Positions 6,907 through 14,635 of a stretch of 22,519 bases of DNA are shown here, in pieces. Under the pieces are notes generated by a model. The model was not told the DNA's origin and ran no database searches. It was given only the letters and a program-made list of their open reading frames with translations. Numbering within the stretch: the first letter of the stretch is position 1; every line of letters begins with the position of its first letter. The position numbers and the translations under genes are program-made. The stretch spans positions 1 to 22,519 of the forward strand of contig CBCTZG010000045.1 of NCBI GenBank assembly GCA_965151315.1, read 5' to 3'. Origin of the DNA: Avimonoglobus sp965151315. Lineage in GTDB: Bacteria > Bacillota > Clostridia > UBA1381.

Positions 6907-6920
6907 TAGTATTTTCTATC

Positions 6921-6949
6921 TTGACAACAAAATCCAGGAATGATATACT
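6921..6949 (+). promoter_or_regulatory. Promoter of the HxlR regulator gene
   Basis: A perfect TTGACA, a 17-base spacer and TATACT, 41 bases before the start codon. It is one of the best-matching promoters in the window and the only clear plus-strand one. Confidence 0.8.
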
Positions 6950-6989
6950 ATGAAAAAACCGTGATTAACGAATCAGGGAGGAGTTTGTC

Positions 6990-7310
6990 ATGCAGAAAAA
7001 CTTGCCGGCCTGCCCAGTGGAGACCACGCTGCTGCTGATTTCCAACCGCTGGAAGGTGCTGATCATCCGAGAATTATTATCGGGAACCAAGCGCTTTGGC
7101 GAACTGAAAAAATCAGTAGGGACAATTTCCCAGAAGGTGCTTACCGCCAATTTGCGTTCCATGGAAGAAAGCGGGCTTCTGACAAGAACGGTATTTCCAG
7201 AGGTCCCGCCCCGGGTTGAATACACTTTAACGGAAACAGGCTATAGCCTAAAACCTGTTTTGGATTCTATGGTTGCATGGGGTACGGCTTATCAGGAACA
7301 GACACAATAA
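6990..7310 (+). CDS. HxlR (DUF24) family winged-helix transcriptional regulator
   Basis: A 106-residue protein with one winged helix-turn-helix domain (about 10-100). Characteristic stretches are NRWKVLIIRELL (19-30), RFGELKKSV and the ISQKVLTANLR recognition helix. C8 (PACPVE) is at the position of the conserved N-terminal cysteine used by thiol-sensing members such as HypR and YodB, so a redox or electrophile signal is plausible. The family binds as dimers to short dyads. GGGAGGAG precedes the ATG at good spacing. It is the only convincing plus-strand gene here, divergent from the macrodomain-sirtuin operon and followed directly by a strong hairpin terminator. Its likely targets are the two operator blocks to its left. 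Effector and mode are inferred. Confidence 0.9.
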   Translation: MQKNLPACPVETTLLLISNRWKVLIIRELLSGTKRFGELKKSVGTISQKVLTANLRSMEESGLLTRTVFPEVPPRVEYTLTETGYSLKPVLDSMVAWGTAYQEQTQ

Positions 7311-7354
7311 AAAAACATCCCCCGGACGGCTGTTTGCCGTGGGGATGTTTTTTT
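7311..7354. terminator. Bidirectional hairpin terminator
   Basis: AAAAACATCCCC pairs with GGGGATGTTTTT around an inner ACGGC/GCCGT stem and a TGTTT loop. A-runs on one side and T-runs on the other let it work for the hxlR gene (plus) and for the nitroreductase gene arriving from the right (minus). Confidence 0.85.
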
Positions 7355-7461
7355 ATTTTCCGTACTTAGGATTGACGCAGACCAGAACGCGCCGGCGTTT
7401 GCCCGTTTCCCAATCCGGTGTGCGCCGAATTCACGCCCACTTTATTCTATTCCCTGAGACC

Positions 7462-7971
7462 TTACTTCCACCGGTCCATATGGATCATTTCCGGCCGCAC
7501 CCGCGCCGGCGTTTCCTTTTCCTCCGCCGGGTACCCTACGATCATAAAGCCCACCGGCAGGATGTGCGCAGGCAAGCCGCAGATATCCCGGAAGCTTTCC
7601 ACTCGGGGCTTCCGGGGATATACGCCGCACCAGACGGTGCCCAGTCCCATCCCATGGGCGGTCAGCATCATATTTTGAATGGCTGCGGCGGCATTTTCCG
7701 CCAGATACCCATCCGCGTCTATTGTCTGGTCTCCGCAGACTAGGATCCCGCAGCCCGCTTCTGTGCAGTATTTCGCGTTGGGCTGCTCTTGGGCAATCCG
7801 TTCCAACAGCGCCGGATCCCGAATCACCACAAACGACGTAGGCTGCAGGTTCCGGGCCGTAGGCGCGTAAAACCCCGCCTCCAATAGGATCTGGAGCTGC
7901 TGGTCTGTTAGCTGCTCCCCGGTATACCGGCGGATACTCCGCCGGGCTTTGATTGCTTGTGCAATATCCAT
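7462..7971 (-). CDS. Nitroreductase-family FMN oxidoreductase
   Basis: A 169-residue protein of the nitroreductase fold. Its motifs are the N-terminal RRSIRRY (10-16) for FMN phosphate binding, FYAPTARNLQPTSF (34-47), the ENAAAAIQNMMLTAHGMGLG helix (92-111) and GYP (147-149). These enzymes use FMN and NAD(P)H to reduce nitro groups, quinones or flavins; the physiological substrate cannot be told. The start at 7971 is fixed by AAAGGAGGAAACAAA; a longer open frame to 8025 has no such site and overlaps the broken upstream gene. It follows the acetyltransferase remnant by 13 bp, so the two were probably one operon. No separate promoter is obvious. The terminator at 7311-7354 lies downstream. Confidence 0.88.
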   Translation of the reverse strand: MDIAQAIKARRSIRRYTGEQLTDQQLQILLEAGFYAPTARNLQPTSFVVIRDPALLERIAQEQPNAKYCTEAGCGILVCGDQTIDADGYLAENAAAAIQNMMLTAHGMGLGTVWCGVYPRKPRVESFRDICGLPAHILPVGFMIVGYPAEEKETPARVRPEMIHMDRWK

Positions 7972-7984
7972 TTTGTTTCCTCCT

Positions 7985-8390
7985 TTATTGCTTGGATACC
8001 ATTGCTCTAAGCTTTTTCTCCACATTCTCCAAATCTGGGCCGCATAACACCGGCAAAACAGCCGTAAGCTCTGCCGGCGGCAAATCCCGCCATTTCAGCT
8101 TCTGGAGAAGCTGGATCAATCCACTTTTCCAAACCGCATTTTGATCAGCCGGGCTGGATTTCCTCCGACAACGCTATAGGGCTGGCCAGCATAGAACAGG
8201 CCGCTACAATAGCGCCGCTGCCGATTTTCACCCCGGACATTATCACGCTTTCCCGCCCAATCCAGACGTCATTTCCGATCACCATGTCCCCTTTCCGGGC
8301 AGGCTGTTCCATATGGAGCGGCATTTTTTCCACATCCCTTTCATATTCTTTTCCTCCGCTTTGATTGTTACTAAACAGTATATCATATAT
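7985..8390 (-). pseudogene. Frameshifted hexapeptide (CatB/Vat-like) acetyltransferase remnant
   Basis: Three reading frames together make the C-terminal half of a xenobiotic acyltransferase of the left-handed beta-helix type. The first carries MEKMPLHMEQPARKGDMVIG and NDVWIGRE, then SGVKIGSGAIVAA (about 8390-8185). The second carries YSVVGGNPARLIKMRFGKVD (about 8180-8120). The third carries LLQKLKWRDLPPAELTAVLP and CGPDLENVEKKL, ending with TAA at 7985-7987. Intact homologues have all of this in one frame. At least two frameshifts and a loss near the VTKDVPP position are needed, and no convincing N-terminal half with its catalytic histidine region is found upstream, so the gene is dead. The 230 bases between it and the next terminator contain only a short open stretch I cannot assign. 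Confidence 0.8.
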
Positions 8391-8622
8391 TCAGGAAAAA
8401 CGCAACACGATACATACACAGCTTCTTCCTTAAGCCAGCCGCAATCGCTTGTCCTGCAAATTATTTGTATACAAAGGCTGTTTTTCGGATCCGGCATCCG
8501 CTTCCTGGTTCGTAATGAACGGGCAGCAGGATTCCAGCGCATCACCAAGATTACAAAGTTTTTCAAAATCACATCATCTTGCGAATACTGATCTATTACT
8601 GTTATTTAAAAACTGTTTTTTA

Positions 8623-8651
8623 AAAATCCCTCCGCTATGCGGAGGGATTTT
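8623..8651 (-). terminator. Terminator of the fprA transcript
   Basis: A perfect 13-bp stem (AAAATCCCTCCGC with GCGGAGGGATTTT), a 3-base loop, then a T-rich run on the minus strand, starting 2 bp after the fprA stop. A textbook intrinsic terminator. Confidence 0.92.
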
Positions 8652-8653
8652 CG

Positions 8654-9832
8654 TTATAGCGCTTCTGCAAACCGTTTCGCATATGCCTGCAGGCTTTCCA
8701 AATCTACTTCTGTGGGGTTAAAAACCACTTTCTGCGGCGTTTCAAATACTTTCAACCGCAGGGCCTTTAAATGCTGCTCCAAAAGGCCGCAGGCTTCCCC
8801 GCTCCAGCCATAAGATCCAAAAATCCCCATAGGGATATCTTTCATGGTAATCACATCCATACAGGAGATTACGTCCCAAACCGGCTTTAGCGCGTTCCGG
8901 TTGATCGTAGGGGAACCAAACAGGATCCCGTCAGCCTGATGCAAGGTGTTTCGCATTTCCTGCCAGTCGCTTTCAATAATATTGTAGAGCTGTACCGCTA
9001 TGCCGGCATCTATTAAACCTTTTGCCATAGCCTCCGCCATTTTTTTTGTATAGCCATATGCGGATACATAATAAATCGCCGCCAGCTTCTGGGCTTTTTC
9101 CGCAGGTGTGCTCCACTGCCGGTACTTTTCTACGTTCTCCCCGATAAACTGCTGCAGCACCGGCCCATGGCTCGTGCAAACCATCTGAATATCCAGGCCG
9201 GCAATCTTTTCCAGACCTTTCAGCACAAACGGCTTAAAGGGCGCTACAATGCAGTCAAAGTAAACCTGCATGGCTCGTTCATAATCCGCCTTTTGCGTAA
9301 TTTCTGTATCCTTGATCCCATCAAAACAATAATGGGCGCCCAGTACATCACAGCTGAACAGAACCTTCTCCGCCGCCAAATAGGTCATCATGGTATCAGG
9401 CCAGTGCAGATTGGGGGCGATGATAAATTGCAGGGTAATACCGCCGCCTAAATCCAGCGTTTCCCCATCCTTAGCCAGGATCTCCCGGAAGGTGCGGTTC
9501 GTAATAGCCTTTAAATTTTTCAGCGCCGCAATCGATCCCACAACTTGAATATCCGGATTTTTCTCCAAAATATTGATTAAGCTGCCGGAATGATCTGGCT
9601 CCGTGTGGTTGAGAATCACATAATCAATTTGGGAAATGGGCTGTATCGCCTCTACGTTTTGGATATATTCCGCTGAAAGCTTATCGTGGGCTGTTTCAAT
9701 CAACGCGGTTTTTTCGCCCTTGACCAGATAAGCATTGTAGGTCGTTCCAAATTCTGTTTCCATAATAATATCGAACACTTTCAAATTTGGATCCTTGACC
9801 CCTACATAATATACGTGATCTGTCAGTTTCAT
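8654..9832 (-). CDS. fprA: Flavodiiron protein (FprA family), O2/NO reductase
   Basis: A 392-residue protein of the usual two-domain length. Residues 1-245 are a metallo-beta-lactamase-like domain with a full diiron ligand set: H76, E78, D80 and H81 in NHTEPDHSG, H143 in NLHWPD, D162 in SCDVLGAH and H222 in TSHGP. Residues 250-392 are a flavodoxin domain with the FMN phosphate loop SAYGYT (257-262) and a later FGSYGWSG. In anaerobes these enzymes reduce O2 to water, or NO to N2O, in the cytoplasm using electrons from rubredoxin or reduced flavin. AAGGAAGGATACC precedes the start. It lies 17 bp after prmA with no promoter between them, so it is probably cotranscribed with it; a strong terminator follows. 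Confidence 0.95.
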   Translation of the reverse strand: MKLTDHVYYVGVKDPNLKVFDIIMETEFGTTYNAYLVKGEKTALIETAHDKLSAEYIQNVEAIQPISQIDYVILNHTEPDHSGSLINILEKNPDIQVVGSIAALKNLKAITNRTFREILAKDGETLDLGGGITLQFIIAPNLHWPDTMMTYLAAEKVLFSCDVLGAHYCFDGIKDTEITQKADYERAMQVYFDCIVAPFKPFVLKGLEKIAGLDIQMVCTSHGPVLQQFIGENVEKYRQWSTPAEKAQKLAAIYYVSAYGYTKKMAEAMAKGLIDAGIAVQLYNIIESDWQEMRNTLHQADGILFGSPTINRNALKPVWDVISCMDVITMKDIPMGIFGSYGWSGEACGLLEQHLKALRLKVFETPQKVVFNPTEVDLESLQAYAKRFAEAL

Positions 9833-9849
9833 GGTATCCTTCCTTTCTG

Positions 9850-10827
9850 TTATTCTGCCTTTGCCTTACATACGATTGACGCCCAGTCCGTGCGCCGTTC
9901 TATGGCTATTATGTCAAAACCGCTTGCAGATAATGCATCGGCGGTTTCATCAACTCTATCCGAAATGATCCCGGAGGTGATCAGTATGCCGCTGTCCGTT
10001 ATATACCGACGGGCCGCCGGCGCCAAAGCGATAATTACATCCGCCACAATATTGGCTACGACCACCGGATACCGCTCCCGCGCGATCTGTTCCTGCACCG
10101 CCTGATCCTCTAAAATATTACCGGCCAGCACCGTATACTGTTCCCGGCTTACCCCGTTCCTCTCAGCATTTTCATACGCAATCTGGACGGCATTCGGGTC
10201 AATATCCACAGCCACAGCGGATTTTGCGCCCAAGAGGATCGAAATAATGGACAAAATCCCGCTTCCGCAGCCTAGATCCAGCACGGTATCTCCTGGCTGT
10301 ACATATTTTTCAAGCTGTTCAATACATAATTGCGTAGTAAAATGAGAACCTGTCCCAAAACTCATGCCAGGGTTGATATTGAACACAATCCGGTCTGTAG
10401 GCGCACTTAATGCTTCCCATTCCGGCTTGATCAAAATCTTTTCTCCCACCGGCATAGGGTGAAAATACTGTTTCCAGTTATTGGCCCAGTCCTCTTCGGA
10501 AAGGTTGTCCAGCTGCATCTCCAGCCGTCCGAACGCCTGCTCCAGGTCCCGGCCTTTCAGGGCCTCCATTGCCGTCCGGACCGCCAGCAGCTGTTCATGA
10601 CCGGCCGGATTATCGCTGACATAGATCTTCACACAGGTTTCCTTATGCTTTTCCTGGATCAGCGCATCGTCTACATAATCCCAGTATTGTCTATTGTTCT
10701 CTAAAAAATCCTGGAAATCCGCTTCATCTTCTATTTCAATCCCCGTGATCCCCAACTGGTACAAAATCCCGCTGACCGGTTCAATCCCGGCGCTGGTCGT
10801 GAAAATCGTCACCTGAATCCAGTCCAT
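9850..10827 (-). CDS. prmA: Ribosomal protein L11 methyltransferase
   Basis: A 325-residue protein. The N-terminal substrate-binding part (1-110) is followed by the PrmA signature NPGMSFGTGSHFTT (152-165), the SAM motif VLDLGCGSGILS (182-193), the acidic loop VDID (207-210) and VVANIVADVI (256-265). It trimethylates ribosomal protein L11 from S-adenosylmethionine. The start is the ATG at 10827, behind GGAGGGTGTAT. The open frame runs 153 bases further upstream but there crosses the promoter. A good promoter lies 40 bp upstream and fprA follows 17 bp downstream. Pairing a ribosome methyltransferase with an O2 scavenging enzyme has no obvious functional logic. Confidence 0.95.
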   Translation of the reverse strand: MDWIQVTIFTTSAGIEPVSGILYQLGITGIEIEDEADFQDFLENNRQYWDYVDDALIQEKHKETCVKIYVSDNPAGHEQLLAVRTAMEALKGRDLEQAFGRLEMQLDNLSEEDWANNWKQYFHPMPVGEKILIKPEWEALSAPTDRIVFNINPGMSFGTGSHFTTQLCIEQLEKYVQPGDTVLDLGCGSGILSIISILLGAKSAVAVDIDPNAVQIAYENAERNGVSREQYTVLAGNILEDQAVQEQIARERYPVVVANIVADVIIALAPAARRYITDSGILITSGIISDRVDETADALSASGFDIIAIERRTDWASIVCKAKAE

Positions 10828-10866
10828 ATACACCCTCCAATGCACACGCAATTTACCTTTGTTAAA

Positions 10867-10895
10867 ATTATAACATACTTTACAGAAAATAACAA
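10867..10895 (-). promoter_or_regulatory. Promoter of prmA-fprA
   Basis: On the minus strand there is TTGTTA, a 17-base spacer, then TATAAT, with TG one base before the -10. It is located 40 bases before the prmA start, and no other promoter is seen in front of either gene. Confidence 0.75.
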
Positions 10896-10948
10896 GCGTG
10901 CTTTTTCCAAATTTTTCTCTGCGTCCGCAATTATTTTTATATACAATA

Positions 10949-10972
10949 AACAGCCTGCGCGCACAGGCTGTT
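10949..10972 (-). terminator. Terminator behind rpoD
   Basis: AACAGCCTG and CAGGCTGTT form a 9-bp stem around a GC-rich 6-base loop. On the minus strand a T-containing stretch (TTATTGTATAT) follows. It lies 18 bp after the rpoD stop. Confidence 0.7.
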
Positions 10973-10990
10973 TTAATCACCCCACTGGAA

Positions 10991-12070
10991 TCAATCCAAA
11001 TAATCCTTCAGCTTTTTACTCCGGGACGGATGGCGCAGCTTCCGCAGGGCTTTAGCCTCGATCTGCCGGATCCGCTCCCGAGTCACGTTGAATTCCTTGC
11101 CCACTTCTTCCAGGGTGCGCTGGCGGCCATCATCCAGACCGAACCGCAGGCGCAAAACCTTTTCCTCCCGCGGGGTCAAGGTTTTTAAAACGTCCACCAG
11201 CTGTTCCTTTAACAGTACAAAGCTGGCCGCGTCCGAAGGCGCCGGCGCATCGTCGTCGGGGATAAAATCGCCTAAGTGACTGTCCTCCTCCTCACCGATG
11301 GGCGTTTCCAGGGAAACCGGTTCCTGAGATATTTTTGAAATCTCCCGGACCTTATCAATCGACATATTCAGCTCTTTTGCCAGCTCCTCCGGGGTAGGCT
11401 CCCGGCCCAGCTCCTGCACCAGCTGCCGGGAAACCCGCACCAGCTTATTGATGGTCTCTACCATATGCACCGGGATCCGGATCGTCCGGGCCTGGTCGGC
11501 AATGGCACGGGTGATCGCCTGCCGAATCCACCAGGTGGCGTAGGTGCTGAATTTATAACCCTTGGTATAGTCAAACTTGTCCACTGCCTTGATCAGCCCC
11601 AGGTTCCCTTCCTGGATCAAATCCAAAAACAACATCCCTCGGCCCACATACCGCTTCGCAATACTGACTACCAGCCGCAGATTGGCCTCCGCCAGCTTCT
11701 TTTTCGCCATTTCGTCTCCCTCGGCCATTCGCTGGGCCAGCTCTGTCTCCTGTGCCGGATCAAGCAGATCTACCTTTCCGATCTCTTTTAAATACATCTT
11801 TACATGGTCGTCAATACTGATGCCTTCAGGAACAGATAAATCCTCCAGCTCCTCCTTGGTAACCTCGATCTCCTCTAATTCCTTTTCCAGATCCTCGACC
11901 ATCTCGATCCCTTCTTTTTCAAAGAGGTCATAAATAGTCTCGATTTCTTCCGGTGTGATCTCAATTTCCTCAAAGGCTGTAGAAATTTCCTTATTGGTCA
12001 AAACGCCTTTTTTCTTTCCCCGCTCAATGAGCTCCTTAATCAGCGTTTTTTTTGCTTCTTTATCAATCAT
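10991..12070 (-). CDS. rpoD: Primary sigma factor, SigA/RpoD
   Basis: A 359-residue housekeeping sigma factor of the short Firmicute type. Residues 1-80 are an acidic region 1.1. Region 1.2 starts near SIDDHVKMYLKEIGK (85-99). Region 2 contains NLRLVVSIAKRYVGRGM, DLIQEGNLGLIKAVDKFDY and STYATWWIRQAI, which bind core polymerase and the -10. Region 3 lies around 200-260. Region 4 ends with the -35 binding EEVGKEFNVTRERIRQIEAK (321-340). The start at 12070 follows GGAGGAATAAGA and overlaps the end of dnaG by 8 bp (ATGATTGA), so the two are coupled. The promoters in the window fit the -35/-10 preferences of this class. A terminator follows. Confidence 0.97.
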   Translation of the reverse strand: MIDKEAKKTLIKELIERGKKKGVLTNKEISTAFEEIEITPEEIETIYDLFEKEGIEMVEDLEKELEEIEVTKEELEDLSVPEGISIDDHVKMYLKEIGKVDLLDPAQETELAQRMAEGDEMAKKKLAEANLRLVVSIAKRYVGRGMLFLDLIQEGNLGLIKAVDKFDYTKGYKFSTYATWWIRQAITRAIADQARTIRIPVHMVETINKLVRVSRQLVQELGREPTPEELAKELNMSIDKVREISKISQEPVSLETPIGEEEDSHLGDFIPDDDAPAPSDAASFVLLKEQLVDVLKTLTPREEKVLRLRFGLDDGRQRTLEEVGKEFNVTRERIRQIEAKALRKLRHPSRSKKLKDYLD

Positions 12071-13859
12071 TCTTATTCCTCCCAAGCATCTTTTGCATCT
12101 CGATCAGCGCCCTCAGCTTTTCCGGATCCTTCTCCGCCAACATCTGCGCCTGAATTTTTTCCCGGCGAATATTCCGGATCAATTCTTCCAACACCGCTTC
12201 GTCATCATCGTAAACTTCCATATTATAAAATACATCTGACGCCTCTCGCACCTCTTCCCCTGTAAATTGGTTGAGGATCAGCGCCGGATCAACCGGCCGG
12301 CCGTCGGCCGCGCATTGATATATATCTTTTGCAATCACCCGGTGCACATGCGTGGAAAATTCCTCCGGGCTGATTTGCGCCGCGGCCTTTTGTACATACC
12401 GCTTGCTTTTTGTAATCAAATTTAACAAAGCGCTTTCCGCCTTAATTACCTTTGCTGACACCGCCGCGGTGCTGCCGCCGTTTGATGGCAGCTGCGCGGC
12501 TGGCTTTGCGGCCAACTCCCGGGTGACCGCCGTCCGGCCATAAATCTTGTTTTTGGCCGTCCGCTTTTTGTATTGACTGTAAATAGCCTCCCGGCTGATC
12601 TCCGTTTCCCCGGCGATTTTTTGGATGTACGCGTCTACCTCTACGGCGTCCTGGATGGACAGGAGTGCCTCCGCAGCCTCCTCCACAAACCGGATTTTCC
12701 CCTCCGGGCTGTCCAGGTTATATTTCGATTTCACCAGCCCGATCCGGTACTCCGTTGAAGGCAGCGCCTCCTCTACAGCCCGGACAAACCGCTGCACCCC
12801 GTGGGCCTTTATGTATTCGTCCGGATCCTTCGCGCCCTTGAGCTGGATAACCCGAGAACGGCCGCCCACGCTATTGATAATTTCGATTGCCCGGATCGTG
12901 GCCTTCTGCCCCGCCTCGTCGCTGTCATAGCAAATCAGGATCTCTTCGCAGTACTTCATTAAAAGCTTCGCCTGATTTTCCGTCAGCGCCGTGCCCAGGG
13001 TGGCCACCACATACGGGACACCTGCCTGATAGGTGGATATTACATCCATATACCCCTCCACCAAAATCAGCCGATGGGAATTAGATTTTTTTGCCAAATT
13101 CAGGGAAAATAAATTCTTCCCCTTATTAAAAACCGGCGTCTCTGCGGAGTTTAAATATTTCGGCGGCTTAAAGCCATTGACCTCTTTCGCCTCGCCCATA
13201 ATCCGGCCTCCAAAGCCGATGACATTTCCACGCAGGTCAATGATGGGAAAGATCACCCGGTTCCGGAACCGGTCGTAGATCCGGCCGTCCCGCTTAGAAA
13301 TCAAGCCGGCCTCAATCATCTCGTCGTCAGAAAACCCTTTTTCCCGCAGAAACTGATACAGGGCGTCCGTCTGCGCCTTGGCAAACCCCAAGCCATACGC
13401 GTTGATAGTCTTGGGCTGGATCTTCCGGCTGAAAAAATAGGCCAAAGCTTCCTTGCCGGCGGGATCCTTCGTCAGGTTAGTGTAAAAGAACCGGGCGCTC
13501 ATTTGGTTCATGGCGTAGATCCGCTGTTTTTTCTGGTGAAGCGCGTCATCCCGGAAGGAATCCTCCTCCGGCAAAACAATCCCAGCCCGTTCCGCCAACA
13601 GCTTCAATGCCTCTACAAAGTCCAGCCCCTCAATCCGCTGGACAAACTGCACCATATTTCCGCTGGCCCCGCAGCCAAAGCAATGGAACAGCTGTTTATC
13701 CTGGCTCACATGAAAAGAAGGGGATTTTTCCCGGTGGAAGGGGCACAGGCCGCTGTAATCCCGTCCAGATTTTTTCAGCTTCACATATTGGGACACATAA
13801 TCCACAATATCGTTTTCCGAGAACACCTCGTTGATGATATCTTCCGAATACCGCGGCAA
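12063..13859 (-). CDS. dnaG: DNA primase
   Basis: A 598-residue primase of normal length. The N-terminal zinc-binding domain has CPFH and CFGC (C39, H42, C60, C63). The catalytic core contains the TOPRIM motifs LVEGYMDV and YDSDEAG near its middle, and the last 150-200 residues form the helicase-binding end with little sequence signature. It makes RNA primers for lagging-strand replication. The start codon is TTG at 13857-13859 (PRYSEDIINEV follows), supported by GAGGGGGGAT at good spacing; no ATG near it fits. It overlaps rpoD downstream, the conserved macromolecular-synthesis pairing, but no rpsU-like gene is present upstream. An A/T-rich inverted repeat lies in front of it. I cannot pick a convincing promoter. 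Confidence 0.96.
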   Translation of the reverse strand: MPRYSEDIINEVFSENDIVDYVSQYVKLKKSGRDYSGLCPFHREKSPSFHVSQDKQLFHCFGCGASGNMVQFVQRIEGLDFVEALKLLAERAGIVLPEEDSFRDDALHQKKQRIYAMNQMSARFFYTNLTKDPAGKEALAYFFSRKIQPKTINAYGLGFAKAQTDALYQFLREKGFSDDEMIEAGLISKRDGRIYDRFRNRVIFPIIDLRGNVIGFGGRIMGEAKEVNGFKPPKYLNSAETPVFNKGKNLFSLNLAKKSNSHRLILVEGYMDVISTYQAGVPYVVATLGTALTENQAKLLMKYCEEILICYDSDEAGQKATIRAIEIINSVGGRSRVIQLKGAKDPDEYIKAHGVQRFVRAVEEALPSTEYRIGLVKSKYNLDSPEGKIRFVEEAAEALLSIQDAVEVDAYIQKIAGETEISREAIYSQYKKRTAKNKIYGRTAVTRELAAKPAAQLPSNGGSTAAVSAKVIKAESALLNLITKSKRYVQKAAAQISPEEFSTHVHRVIAKDIYQCAADGRPVDPALILNQFTGEEVREASDVFYNMEVYDDDEAVLEELIRNIRREKIQAQMLAEKDPEKLRALIEMQKMLGRNKND

Positions 13860-13904
13860 GCAAATCCCCCCTCTCTTTTCTCACATGTATTGATTCGACA
13901 CGAT

Positions 13905-13950
13905 CTGTAAAAAACCCTTTTTTCTGCGGCATATTTTTTGTTTTTTACAG
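13905..13950. repeat. A/T-rich inverted repeat upstream of dnaG
   Basis: CTGTAAAAAAC and GTTTTTTACAG are perfect 11-base complements separated by 24 bases that contain further A and T runs. It sits between the FMN reductase-like gene and dnaG. It might be a weak terminator for the former or a control site for the latter; the arm nearest dnaG contains a TTTACA that could act as a -35. Confidence 0.4.
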
Positions 13951-13986
13951 TTATCCGTAATATTTCCCATAATTTTGAAAATATAC

Positions 13987-14559
13987 CTATTTTACTGCGG
14001 CCATGATCCGATCGGCCAGGGACTTTGCTTCTCTTAAGGCATATGCGTCCTCCTCCGCCGGTTTTTGGGCTGCCAAGCCGAAGTGCCCCATGGACAGGCC
14101 GGAGCTGTTGCCAACGACAGTCATACCCGACACAAACGCGCAGGCCTGGATATGTTCAATGGTGTGCTCCTGGCCGCCATATTTTGACGCGCCCACCGCC
14201 GCTGCCGCCATCGGTTTTCCCAGCCATGCCTTTTCTGCCCGCACAGCCCTGGTCTTGTCAAAAAACGCTTTCAGCTGCGCGGTCATAGAACCAAAATATA
14301 CTGGTGAGCCAAAAAGGACAAAATCTGCCTTTGTCACCTTTTCAAAGGCTTCCTCCAGCTTCGTCCCCCGATAACAGACCTTCGGGCATGGGCTCGCGCA
14401 GCTTACACAAAATGGATGCTTGCAGTCTAAAATTGCGTCGTGAACGCTGATCAGCTCTGTCTCTGCCCCGGCTTCCCGGCAATATCCCAAAACCGTATTT
14501 AACAAAAACGCCGTATTGCCCGCCGGGTTATGGCTTCCGTTTAACCCTACAATATACAT
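13987..14559 (-). CDS. Flavodoxin-like NAD(P)H-dependent FMN reductase with Cys-rich loop
   Basis: A 190-residue flavodoxin-fold protein. The FMN phosphate loop is GLNGSHNPAGNTA (5-17), SPVYFGSMTAQLKAFFDK is the second FMN-contacting segment, and a GASKYGGQEHT stretch follows. A loop at 46-62 holds five cysteines (C46, C51, C54, C58, C62), similar in place to the cluster loop of iron-sulfur flavoproteins, though the spacing is not the classical one. It may bind a [4Fe-4S] cluster. I prefer the ATG at 14559: AAAGGAAA is 6-9 bases before it but only about 2 bases before the ATG at 14565. It lies just downstream of the pyr operon terminator. Likely an electron-transfer or quinone/flavin reductase; the partner is unknown. 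Confidence 0.8.
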   Translation of the reverse strand: MYIVGLNGSHNPAGNTAFLLNTVLGYCREAGAETELISVHDAILDCKHPFCVSCASPCPKVCYRGTKLEEAFEKVTKADFVLFGSPVYFGSMTAQLKAFFDKTRAVRAEKAWLGKPMAAAAVGASKYGGQEHTIEHIQACAFVSGMTVVGNSSGLSMGHFGLAAQKPAEEDAYALREAKSLADRIMAAVK

Positions 14560-14592
14560 ATGCATTTTCCTTTCTGCCTGCCGACAAAAACC

Positions 14593-14622
14593 AAGTCTGC
14601 ACAGCAGGCCGTGTGCAGACTT
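14593..14622 (-). terminator. Terminator of the pyr operon
   Basis: AAGTCTGCACA and TGTGCAGACTT form a perfect 11-bp stem with an 8-base loop, followed on the minus strand by GGTTTTTG. It starts 13 bp after the pyrD stop and separates the pyr operon from the FMN reductase-like gene. Confidence 0.85.
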
Positions 14623-14635
14623 TTTCTTTAGTAAA

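Noticed and set aside
8279..8572. Minus-strand open frame of 97 codons upstream of the acetyltransferase fragment
   Set aside because: Its sequence has no match to the acetyltransferase N-terminus or any family; the real fragment continues in another frame (NNQSGGKEYERDVEKM).
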